Below, piece after piece: positions 1-6,615 of a stretch of DNA of 64,000 nucleotides. This stretch comes from Bradyrhizobium sp. Rc3b (lineage in GTDB: Bacteria > Pseudomonadota > Alphaproteobacteria > Rhizobiales > Xanthobacteraceae). Location: NCBI RefSeq assembly GCF_900114915.1, contig NZ_FOUS01000017.1, positions 62,001-126,000 on the forward strand, written 5' to 3'. Position 1 is the stretch's first letter, and every line of letters begins with the position of its first letter. A program made the position numbers and the translations under genes. The notes beneath the pieces are model-generated. The model had not been told where the DNA came from and searched no databases. It was given only the letters and a program-made list of their open reading frames with translations.

Positions 1-162
1 ATATTCCTGACCGGCACCTTGCTGCTCCCTCGAAGCGTGAATGCTTGCCGGGACCATAGCAAAAAGGATCGACGCGCCAAACCGCAAAGCGGCGCCGAAT
101 TGTCACGCGGTGTGGCCTGGGCGTCTCGAAGGATGGCCGAGCGCGCGGCAAGAGCTCCAATA

Positions 163-594
163 CTAGCTGTTGAGCTGCGGCGGCTTGAAATTCGGAAAAC
201 GCGTGAGCATTGCGGTCTTGACGAACTTCAGGTGCCCGATGCTGCTCGCCAATTCCTTGAGCCGGCGCTGGCCATTGGAGATGTCCGCCGCAAAGAGATC
301 CTGGTGATGATTGTCGAGCGCCTCTCGCTCAAGGTACTCGTCGGTACCGTTTCCGAAGGTGACGGATGCGCGCGCAACTGCGTCATCGACACGCCGGTTG
401 AGGCCGGCCTGCTCCCTCTCCGCTTCCTGCAATGCCGTTTCGATCGCCGTCAGGACGGCACCGATCCGCGTGCGATCGGTCTCCGCATCACGCTCCGCGG
501 AGCGGGCCTTAAAACCTTTGTCCTCGCGGCGGGAGCCGAGAAGATTATGCGCGCGTGCTCTCAGGAATAGCTGAAACATGTGGGCCATCCCCAT
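163..594 (-). CDS. Hypothetical helical protein, possibly coiled coil
   Basis: 143 aa, unrecognised. The protein is charged and apparently all-helical, with long Glu/Arg/Ala-rich stretches through its middle (about residues 25-110) that would suit a coiled coil. It has no signal peptide and no membrane segment. Two in-frame ATGs lie at 594 and 588, and I kept the outer one. The size and helical character loosely recall FliJ-like flagellar chaperones, but there is no motif to support that and no flagellar gene nearby. It lies on the same strand as the next small genes (622-1039) but 27 bp from them, so a shared transcript is possible. Confidence 0.55.
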   Translation of the reverse strand: MGMAHMFQLFLRARAHNLLGSRREDKGFKARSAERDAETDRTRIGAVLTAIETALQEAEREQAGLNRRVDDAVARASVTFGNGTDEYLEREALDNHHQDLFAADISNGQRRLKELASSIGHLKFVKTAMLTRFPNFKPPQLNS

Positions 595-621
595 TTTCGA
601 GATCTAAGCCGCTACCATCGG

Positions 622-912
622 TCAGGCATAGTTAACAAAGCCTAAATCCTGCGTCCGCCCCGCCTGGCTTTGTGCGATCCAGGCCCGCCAGGCTCCTTCG
701 TGCTTGGAATAGAGCTCCAGCCACCGAACGTCGTCAACCGCGGCCGCTCTCGTGCCTGCGCGGGTTTCGGCCACGATTTGCACCGTCTCCTTCGAGGCAA
801 GATCCAGCGCCTCGAATTCCGCCGTCTCCTCCAGCGAAAGGCCTATCAGAACACGATGCCCTTGCGCGTCAACAAAATACCTGCGCGGCGCGTTCTGCCG
901 TTGATCAATCAT
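622..912 (-). CDS. Hypothetical protein
   Basis: 96 aa, unrecognised, soluble. The N-terminal part (RRYFVDAQGHRVLIGLSLEE) looks like a short beta-rich segment and is followed by a helical, acidic middle. A second short gene (905-1039) ends inside its start: the upstream TGA and this ATG overlap by 8 nt on the same strand, which suggests translational coupling. Coding potential is supported by high third-position GC compared with the opposite strand, where overlapping frames give arginine- and proline-rich low-complexity translations. Confidence 0.6.
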   Translation of the reverse strand: MIDQRQNAPRRYFVDAQGHRVLIGLSLEETAEFEALDLASKETVQIVAETRAGTRAAAVDDVRWLELYSKHEGAWRAWIAQSQAGRTQDLGFVNYA

Positions 913-1039
913 TTGAATGACCCTCGCTCATGATCCAAGGACCTGGAAGATCTCTCAGATGCCGGCCATAGCTACAAACAAACGCAATCAAAATAAGAGC
1001 GCAAGTCGTCGCGCCCAGCAACGCAATCAGCCACGTCAT
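905..1039 (-). CDS. 44-aa single-pass membrane miniprotein
   Basis: Starts MTWLIALLGATTCALILIAF, giving one hydrophobic helix (about residues 3-22), then a short polar tail ending SEGHSND. An AG-rich stretch (GGTAGG) lies about 8 nt before the ATG. Its stop overlaps the ATG of the 622-912 gene by 8 nt, so the two would be co-translated. It lacks a cleavage motif and is more likely an inner-membrane miniprotein than a secreted one. The function is unknown. The call rests on the membrane helix, the ribosome-binding sequence and the coupling, not on a recognised family. Confidence 0.5.
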   Translation of the reverse strand: MTWLIALLGATTCALILIAFVCSYGRHLRDLPGPWIMSEGHSND

Positions 1040-1218
1040 CTACGCCTACCCGCACGCCCTCCGGAAATAGAGGGCCCGAACTCGCAATGAACTGATCCGT
1101 CTTAGGTTGCCTTGCCTGGGCGCTCAAGGACGGCGGCAGATTAACCTAACCGCACATGGTTATTTCGACTCCGCCACGACGACCATTCACCCGGGTCAGC
1201 ACGCGCGCGGCCCCGCGG

Positions 1219-1380
1219 TTACGATGGCCGCTGGGTGCGACCGGCTTCCATCGAAGCGGGGGTATAGGGTGCATAGAGACGATATCGTGCCGATCGCTTC
1301 CGCGAGCGCCACGCCCGTACGGCATAGCCGCAGCCAAAACCCGCTGCGAAAATCGAAATCAAAACCAAAGCAGCTAACAT
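1219..1380 (-). CDS. 53-aa single-pass membrane miniprotein
   Basis: The translation begins MLAALVLISIFAAGFGCGYA. One hydrophobic helix with small-residue spacing (residues 2-20) is followed at once by a basic stretch (RAWRSRKRSARYRLY), the usual positive-inside pattern of a one-pass inner-membrane protein with a cytoplasmic tail. Short proteins of this architecture are common in rhizobial genomes, which is why I accept it despite its size. The ATG at 1380 is preceded by GGGA about 10 nt upstream. No function can be named. Confidence 0.5.
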   Translation of the reverse strand: MLAALVLISIFAAGFGCGYAVRAWRSRKRSARYRLYAPYTPASMEAGRTQRPS

Positions 1381-1892
1381 TGGAATATTCCCACGTTTGC
1401 CGGAACGCTCCTCCCGCGCTCATTTTCATCTTTTCGTTGTGTCGACTTCAAGTTCGTCACCGCTGAAACTTTTGTCAGACGAAGATGAAGTTTGTGCAAC
1501 GTGATGCTCGAAGATTGGTCGGCACGCGAGGGCACAGAGCGCGGAGAAGAGGCTCCAGTTCTTTTTACCAGAACTCGCCACGCCGACACCATGAACCCTC
1601 GTTCATCTTGGTGCTTCAAACGTCGACCGGCACGGATGAGACCGCCGTGGGAGGGCGCGCATCGGATTCGCCAGCGAAACACCGTGGTTATACGGAGCGT
1701 CGCGCATCGATTTCATCGCAGTAAGGTTGAGCAGTTAGCTTAATCCGCGTTGTTTGTTGCGAAGTCTCACCGATCGCATATCCATCTCGCACCGGGCTCC
1801 CCCAAGCCCGGCCCCACCCAAGCAAAGCCGTCGAGCGAACATGGGTCGCTTGGCGGCTTTGTCGTTGTGTCGACAAGAGGATGATTTCGGTT
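1381..1892. other. Intergenic stretch without a convincing gene
   Basis: About 500 bp in which the open frames on both strands are arginine/serine-rich, lack good ribosome-binding sequences and overlap each other. I see no tRNA, repeat or clear hairpin terminator. It probably contains the promoters of the two flanking small genes. Confidence 0.4.
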
Positions 1893-2066
1893 ATGGCGCG
1901 CAAGCCCTGGTCGTTCAAAGAAGACCGCCGGCTCATGGAGCTGGCCAAGTCTTCGGCTTCGCTGGAAGAGGCCGCGAAAGTTCTCGGACGCTCGCCTGAT
2001 GCGATCAAGCGCATGGCCTTGCGGCTTGGTCTTTCGCTGAAGCCGAAGACGGGCAAAAAGAGCTAG
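1893..2066 (+). CDS. 57-aa Myb/SANT-like helix-turn-helix miniprotein
   Basis: The protein begins MARKPWSFKEDRRLMELAKS and continues with two more helices (SLEEAAKVLGRSPDAIKRM). This is the W-x(2)-EED-x-L-x-EL / eAA..LgRs..aik.r pattern of short SANT/Myb-like DNA-binding domains that are frequent in Bradyrhizobium as stand-alone proteins. The C-terminus is basic (KPKTGKKS). An alternative start at 1881 adds MISV. I prefer 1893 because AGGA lies about 11 nt upstream and the family usually starts at the MA-R/K-K/R-W block. It is probably a small DNA-binding regulator with unknown target. Confidence 0.65.
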   Translation: MARKPWSFKEDRRLMELAKSSASLEEAAKVLGRSPDAIKRMALRLGLSLKPKTGKKS

Positions 2067-2320
2067 CCTCGGAAAGGCGACGGTGCTCGCCTTGAGCCCC
2101 GCAGCACGACCTCCCGCGTGCGGTGAATGACGACCGACCTCACTGTCGGGGCCAGCAGGTCACTGCAAAAGGCTCAGAGGTCACGACTCCGCAGATGCGG
2201 ACGTCAGCCTACAGTCTTTCGAAACAGACATTCTTTCGAAGTAATCATGGCTTTGCCTCGCCGGGACGGAACCAGACCCACGTTCGGGTGTTAGTTCGAA
2301 TCTCACAGCGAGGTCTGGCA

Positions 2321-2476
2321 GTGCTCCACTTTGCCATTTCCGCGGTTTTGGTTTGGCTGGCGATCAACATCGCCTTCGTGGTGCTTCGGCTGCGGGCCGC
2401 CCGTGATCCCGCAGCGCCCCACACCGACAGGTCAGGCAGAGCTTATCCAGAGGCCGTCTCCCCGCGCCCCCGATGA
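2321..2476 (+). CDS. 51-aa single-pass membrane miniprotein (GTG start)
   Basis: From a GTG at 2321 the frame gives a hydrophobic helix (VLHFAISAVLVWLAINIAFV) followed by RLRAARD and a proline-rich polar tail. GAGG lies 7 nt before the GTG, a good ribosome-binding site. The same frame is open further upstream (to 2123) but that part is low-complexity without a start signal. The architecture (one helix, basic cytoplasmic flank) matches other small membrane proteins at this end of the window. The function is unknown. Confidence 0.45.
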   Translation: MLHFAISAVLVWLAINIAFVVLRLRAARDPAAPHTDRSGRAYPEAVSPRPR

Positions 2477-2497
2477 GCGCGACCAAGCTGACCTGAC

Positions 2498-2722
2498 CTA
2501 GTTGCGCGTCTTCTTCTGGGACCCCATCCCAGGGCTCGTTCCATAGTTGGGTGTCCCCGTCCCCTTGAAGGCTCCGCCCATGCTGTCCGAACCGGAATTC
2601 GTGGCCGTGCCGCTGCGGGAGGTGGGCTGAGTGCCCGATGGCTGGTCTTTGGTTCCCTGCGCCCAAGCCGCGGAGCTTCCGACGACGAACGACAGGAGGA
2701 GGAGGCTTAACGTCCTGATCAT
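2498..2722 (-). CDS. Small exported Gly/Ser/Thr-rich protein
   Basis: 74 aa from the ATG at 2722. A signal peptide (MIRTLSLLLLSFVVGSSAAW, then AQG) is followed by a low-complexity mature part rich in Gly, Ser, Thr and Pro and ending in KKTRN. The frame is open 12 codons further upstream, but the hydrophobic signal begins at this ATG and AG-rich sequence precedes it. The mature chain is about 50 residues, without cysteines, and probably unstructured in the periplasm. No function is assigned. Confidence 0.6.
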   Translation of the reverse strand: MIRTLSLLLLSFVVGSSAAWAQGTKDQPSGTQPTSRSGTATNSGSDSMGGAFKGTGTPNYGTSPGMGSQKKTRN

Positions 2723-2897
2723 ACTGCTCAACTTTCCATGCTCGGGCCGCACGACCATCAGTCAGGCAACCCCTGGGTAGCCCTTCCGGACCGGTCCGCT
2801 CGTTAAACCCTATCTTAGCCCCCGCTGGCTAGAATCAATTCCCAAAATCAGTTCCGAGATCAGTCACCAAGCCTCTCCTGAATTTCGCCTGGACCGG

Positions 2898-4484
2898 ATG
2901 AGATTACAGCGGCCGAACCTCTCGTTTGCGGCGCTCGTTGTTGCGAGCACGATGGCGTTCGGGCTGGCGGGCCATTTTGCGGCAGACGGCGTCATTCGCC
3001 ACCAGCAGGCGCATCAACTGAACGAGCTGACCGAGGTCGTTCTGCGCCGCTCCGAATTTGCGGTCGATTTCGCCGCGGCCAGCCTCGACGAACTCGCCAA
3101 GCGTGATCTTGCCAGCTGCGCACCGGCGGCGCTGCAAGCCATCCGGCTCCACGTCTACCAGCGCTCGGCGATCAAGGACGTCCGTCTCGTCAACCCGGAC
3201 GGATCGGTGATCTGCTCGGCCTATTCCGAGACGCTCGAGTTCGACAAGGGATGGGCGGATCGGCGCGACATGCTGCCCTCGCACGACAAGAGGCTCTCGC
3301 TGTTCCGCGTGGAGCAGTTCGGCGGCGACGCATTGGGCGTGCTCAGGGACGTCAATCGCAGCTCCGCGCTGGTCGCCATCGTCGGCATCAACGCCGGCCT
3401 GTTCGATCTCATGCCCGCCGAGCTGCGCGCGCACAGCGAGGTGATCCTCGCCTTGAGCAATGGCGAGAAGCTCGGCGATTTCCGGCTCGATGCCGACAGG
3501 CCCCTGCCAGGGCCGATCAGCTTCGACAGGCATTCCACGCGCTTCCCGCTTCACGCCACGATCCGGCTCGAGCACGCCGTGCTTTCGAGCTGGAACAGCG
3601 AGGCGTATTGGCCGGCGCTCGCAGTCGCCCTTGGGCTTGGTGCACTGTTCGGCATCCTGCTGGCACGCAGCCGCCGGATGGAAGGGCCGGTCGCCGATCT
3701 CGATCGCGGCCTCGCAGCCGGCGAATTCAAGCCATATTACCAACCCATCTTCGAGCTCAGGACGGGCCAGATCACCGGCTGCGAGATTCTGGCGCGCTGG
3801 GTTCGTCGGGACGGCTCGGTGGTGCCGCCGATGAACTTCATTCCGCTGGCCGAATCCAGCGGGCGCATCCAGGTGATGACCTGGCAGATCCTGAAATCGG
3901 CACTCACCGACCTGCAGGGCGTGCTGAAGGCGGACAAGACCTTCAAGATGTCCGTGAATGTCGTGCCCAAACACCTGCTGAGTGCCGGCTTCGTCGAGAC
4001 GCTGCGTCGCACGGTCCTGGCAGCGAGAATCTCCGCACGCCAGATCGTGGTCGAGGTAACCGAACGCGACGAGCTCGACGATCTCGCGCACGCCGCGACC
4101 GTCGTGGCCGAGTTACGCGACCACGGCTTCCGCGTCGCAATCGACGACGTCGGCGTGGGTCACAGCGGTCTGTCGCGACTGAAGGGACTTGGCGCCAACA
4201 CGATCAAGATCGACAAGTTCTTCGTCGACACCATCACCGTGGATGCATCGACCACGACGATCGTCGAGATGTTGGTCGCGCTCGCCAAGGACTTCCGCAT
4301 GACGGTCGTCGCCGAAGGAATCGAGACCGAGGAGCAGCGCCGCGCCCTGATCGCCTCCGGCGTCGAGGAAGGGCAGGGCTATCTCGTCGCCGCACCGCTG
4401 CCCTTTGCGAAATTCAGCGAGCTCGTCGATTCACGCCGCCACTCCGCATCCGCAGCGCCGGCCGGCGACGTCCTGGTGGCCTGA
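2898..4484 (+). CDS. CSS-motif EAL-domain cyclic-di-GMP phosphodiesterase
   Basis: 528 aa. TM1 (about 8-30), a periplasmic CSS-type sensor, TM2 (about 237-257), then a cytoplasmic EAL domain (about 275-515) that hydrolyses c-di-GMP to pGpG. Two periplasmic cysteines, Cys74 and Cys106, sit almost exactly where E. coli PdeC has its redox pair (75/105), so disulfide control is plausible. Catalytic signatures are intact: the EAL position reads EIL, then VEVTERDE, AIDDVGVGHS, TIKIDKFF and VVAEGIET. The gene stands alone on its strand. Phosphodiesterase activity is expected from the intact metal ligands. Regulation by DsbA/DsbB-type oxidation is inferred by analogy. Confidence 0.9.
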   Translation: MRLQRPNLSFAALVVASTMAFGLAGHFAADGVIRHQQAHQLNELTEVVLRRSEFAVDFAAASLDELAKRDLASCAPAALQAIRLHVYQRSAIKDVRLVNPDGSVICSAYSETLEFDKGWADRRDMLPSHDKRLSLFRVEQFGGDALGVLRDVNRSSALVAIVGINAGLFDLMPAELRAHSEVILALSNGEKLGDFRLDADRPLPGPISFDRHSTRFPLHATIRLEHAVLSSWNSEAYWPALAVALGLGALFGILLARSRRMEGPVADLDRGLAAGEFKPYYQPIFELRTGQITGCEILARWVRRDGSVVPPMNFIPLAESSGRIQVMTWQILKSALTDLQGVLKADKTFKMSVNVVPKHLLSAGFVETLRRTVLAARISARQIVVEVTERDELDDLAHAATVVAELRDHGFRVAIDDVGVGHSGLSRLKGLGANTIKIDKFFVDTITVDASTTTIVEMLVALAKDFRMTVVAEGIETEEQRRALIASGVEEGQGYLVAAPLPFAKFSELVDSRRHSASAAPAGDVLVA

Positions 4485-4623
4485 CCATCTTCGCCGGACC
4501 GCCTCCCGGCCGGCGATAGCGGCCAGGTTTTAGGCAGCCCGCGCCGCCCGAAGAGCGACGAGGCGCTTTAACGATGTTCTCGTCTTTCGAAGCGGAATGG
4601 CCCTCGAGCGGTTATGGTAGGCC

Positions 4624-4989
4624 ATGCGTCGAAATCACCTCATCGCAGCCGCGGGAATCTGCCTCGCCCTCATCGCCTATGCCACCCTGGCAAGGCTGGC
4701 GGGGCGGCCGGCGCTGATGGGGCATCACGAGGCTTACTGGATCGTCGTCATCGAGCGCTTCAGCGCCTATGGCCTGTTGGGCTTCCTGCTCGCTTTCCTG
4801 TTGCCCGGCCGACTCGCTTTGGCCTGCTCGCTCGTCATCGCAGTTGCGATGGGGCTGGAAGTCCTGCAAACGCTGACCCCCGATCGTGATCCGGGTTTCC
4901 TGGACGTGCTGCAAAAGGCGGCAGGAGGCACCGTCGGTGTCATCCTCGCCCAGACGATCCTGGCCTTCTTGCCTCGGCCGCCAGCCTGA
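4624..4989 (+). CDS. VanZ-like membrane protein
   Basis: 121 aa with four predicted membrane helices. The VanZ-family signature is visible in the second half: acidic and polar residues inside the membrane region (GLEVLQTLTPDRDPGFLDVL followed by KAAGG), i.e. E-x(2)-Q-x(3)-P-x-R-x(4)-D-x(7)-G. VanZ-like proteins sit in the inner membrane; teicoplanin resistance is described for the founding member, but most homologues have no known role. The start at 4624 gives the first helix directly after MRRN. No operon partner is evident. Confidence 0.75.
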   Translation: MRRNHLIAAAGICLALIAYATLARLAGRPALMGHHEAYWIVVIERFSAYGLLGFLLAFLLPGRLALACSLVIAVAMGLEVLQTLTPDRDPGFLDVLQKAAGGTVGVILAQTILAFLPRPPA

Positions 4990-5034
4990 AGCCCACGGCG
5001 CTGACACATTCTTCAGCGCCAGCGCGACATCCCC

Positions 5035-5481
5035 CTACTTCATCATCTGCCCGCGCAATTCGCCGCCTGGGTTCGCGGCCGTATGGATGTTCGCGTACCA
5101 TTTGCCGGCCAATAGATCCGCCGCCTGGGCATCCGTGAGCGTGGCGCTGCCCTGGATAGGACTCTGGACCGTCTTGAAGGGCAGAGCGATGCCGGCGTTC
5201 TTGCCCGCATCACTGGGGCCATGAAAATGGGCCCCCATCGCCGGACCAGTCAGATTGGCAAATGTAATCGTATAGGTCAGGACTTTGGTCTGGGTGTCGA
5301 ACGCGGCCTCCGCCTTGCCTGAACCGGACGAGCCGTTCGGAGGCACTTCATTGCTGCCCTTGAGGTCGGCCTGCAGCTTGACGACCTCCGCACATGACGG
5401 CGCGGTTGTGACGATCAGCAGCCCACCGAACATCACCGTTCCCAACAGCGTCACGCCGACCCGATACTTGGCTTTCCTCAT
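5035..5481 (-). CDS. Secreted CHRD-domain protein
   Basis: 148 aa: a signal peptide (about residues 1-31, cleavage near SCAE), then one CHRD (chordin-repeat) domain filling the mature protein. The domain signature is clear: a beta-strand segment KLQADLKGSNEVPP, the AHFHGPSDAG motif, then WYANIHTAANPGGELRGQ at the C-terminus. Bacterial CHRD proteins are exported and of unknown function. The family's fold is known from BMP-binding chordin. The gene is transcribed alone toward the VanZ-like gene, convergently. Confidence 0.85.
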   Translation of the reverse strand: MRKAKYRVGVTLLGTVMFGGLLIVTTAPSCAEVVKLQADLKGSNEVPPNGSSGSGKAEAAFDTQTKVLTYTITFANLTGPAMGAHFHGPSDAGKNAGIALPFKTVQSPIQGSATLTDAQAADLLAGKWYANIHTAANPGGELRGQMMK

Positions 5482-5633
5482 GGCATTCTCCTACAGGCTC
5501 TACGGCCCGATGCGGTTGAAACCCCGGCCCCGGCTCGAAATTCCGGAGACGAGTCTATGTCTGATTCGCGAAAAGCTGGCGGCGATCCACCGGTGGCACG
5601 TGGAACGATCTGCGGGGCCTGACGCCAAGCGAG

Positions 5634-5915
5634 CTAGGCTGCCCCGCGCTCGCGGAACCCGGTCGGGGCCAGGAGTTCGGCCATCTGCCTGTGCGTGCTC
5701 TGCAGCGCCTCGATCGCGCCGTCGAGATCGAAATCCGCTTCGCGGATTGAGGCGAAGAACTTGGCCGTCAGCGCCAGGTCGAGCTTGACGCGCGTTGCGC
5801 CGTCGCGGCTCTTGCGACGGTCGAGCGACAGATGGACGGCGCGCATTTTGGCTTCTGCCGGCGAACAGCCGCTGAGTGTCGCCAATTCGTCGTATGCCAT
5901 CCAGATCTGAGGCAT
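5634..5915 (-). CDS. Hypothetical protein
   Basis: 93 aa, soluble, unrecognised. The N-terminal half (YDELATLSGCSPAEAKMRAV then DRRKSRDGATRVKL) resembles a winged-helix or excisionase-like DNA-binding segment: a helix-turn-helix followed by a basic loop reading G-x-T-R-V. The second half is a helical stretch (DLDGAIEALQSTHRQMAEL). A DNA-binding role is only a suggestion. A second in-frame ATG occurs at 5900. Confidence 0.55.
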   Translation of the reverse strand: MPQIWMAYDELATLSGCSPAEAKMRAVHLSLDRRKSRDGATRVKLDLALTAKFFASIREADFDLDGAIEALQSTHRQMAELLAPTGFRERGAA

Positions 5916-6024
5916 GGTCTCGTCCGTCCTTTATTGCCGCCTCATTCCTAACTTTCTGCGCCTGAATGCATCGTTGCCGCAGCGCGGTCGCAGCCCGCTT
6001 CGCTGCGATAGCGTCAACGCAAGA

Positions 6025-6474
6025 CTAAGATGCGGGCGGCGGCCTGGAAGGCGCAGGAAATTGGCGCGGCCGCGAACGGCTGTCGAGGCCCTTGGGCAAT
6101 TTGTCATTGAGCTTCACGACGGCGCCTCGCGCCTCCACAGCCGGCGCATCTTCCTGGCTGTAGATCAGCGTCACCTCGAACATCACGTCGGGCGCTTCCC
6201 TGGCCGTTCCGGAGCAGGTCGCCATCGCACCGCTGCACACGCCGGCGAGGCTGACCTCGACCTCGTCCAGACCGAACACGGTCGGCGGCCCCTCGGCATA
6301 GCGCCGCGTGGTCAGCACGGCCGTGAAGCGCTGATCGTCATCGAACTGATAGGAGCCGCCATAGGTGAAGAAGCTGTCGCTGCCGGAGATCCGTCCCTCC
6401 GCCAGATGCACGATACCCGTGCCCTGGCCGCGCGGCGTCCTGAACCAGGCCGCGTATTTGCCGTCTCGCATCAT
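6025..6474 (-). CDS. GrlR-like domain protein
   Basis: 149 aa from the ATG at 6474. The core follows the GrlR pattern: a short start (MMRDGKYAAWFRTPRGQGTG), then G.I.GSDSFFTYGGSYQF, F.A.L..RRY.....VFGLD and a second strand set ending FEVTLIY. GrlR is a beta-barrel negative regulator of type III secretion in enteropathogens, where it sequesters GrlA. Homologues outside that setting have no proven role. No grlA or secretion gene is in the window. The frame is open 47 codons further upstream, but that extension lacks the fold and a ribosome-binding site, while GGCGGA precedes 6474. The C-terminal 30 residues are Pro/Arg-rich. Confidence 0.6.
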   Translation of the reverse strand: MMRDGKYAAWFRTPRGQGTGIVHLAEGRISGSDSFFTYGGSYQFDDDQRFTAVLTTRRYAEGPPTVFGLDEVEVSLAGVCSGAMATCSGTAREAPDVMFEVTLIYSQEDAPAVEARGAVVKLNDKLPKGLDSRSRPRQFPAPSRPPPAS

Positions 6475-6615
6475 GGAAATGTCCGCCGTAAAATTCACTG
6501 ATATTTGCAACCAACTCTGGGGCGCGACAATGACCGACGCGGCGAGTATTCCGCGACGGTTAACGCCCTGCAAAGCCGACTCGTCAAATTGCCGCCGCAT
6601 CACGTGGCGACGCAA

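Noticed and set aside
2264..2320. tRNA-like stretch with GTTCGAATC and complementary ends CCTCG/CGAGG
   Set aside because: The anticodon arm has an abnormal stem and loop, the T arm has a mismatch, and the length is short. The right end also serves as the ribosome-binding site of the 2321 frame. At most it is a remnant.
2904..4091. Long minus-strand frame opposite the EAL gene
   Set aside because: It is the antisense of a clear EAL protein. High GC keeps reverse frames open, and the translation has no domain.
4491..4516. Hairpin TCGCCGG-N12-CCGGCGA after the EAL gene
   Set aside because: Short stem, long loop and no following T run, so it is not a convincing terminator in this GC-rich sequence.
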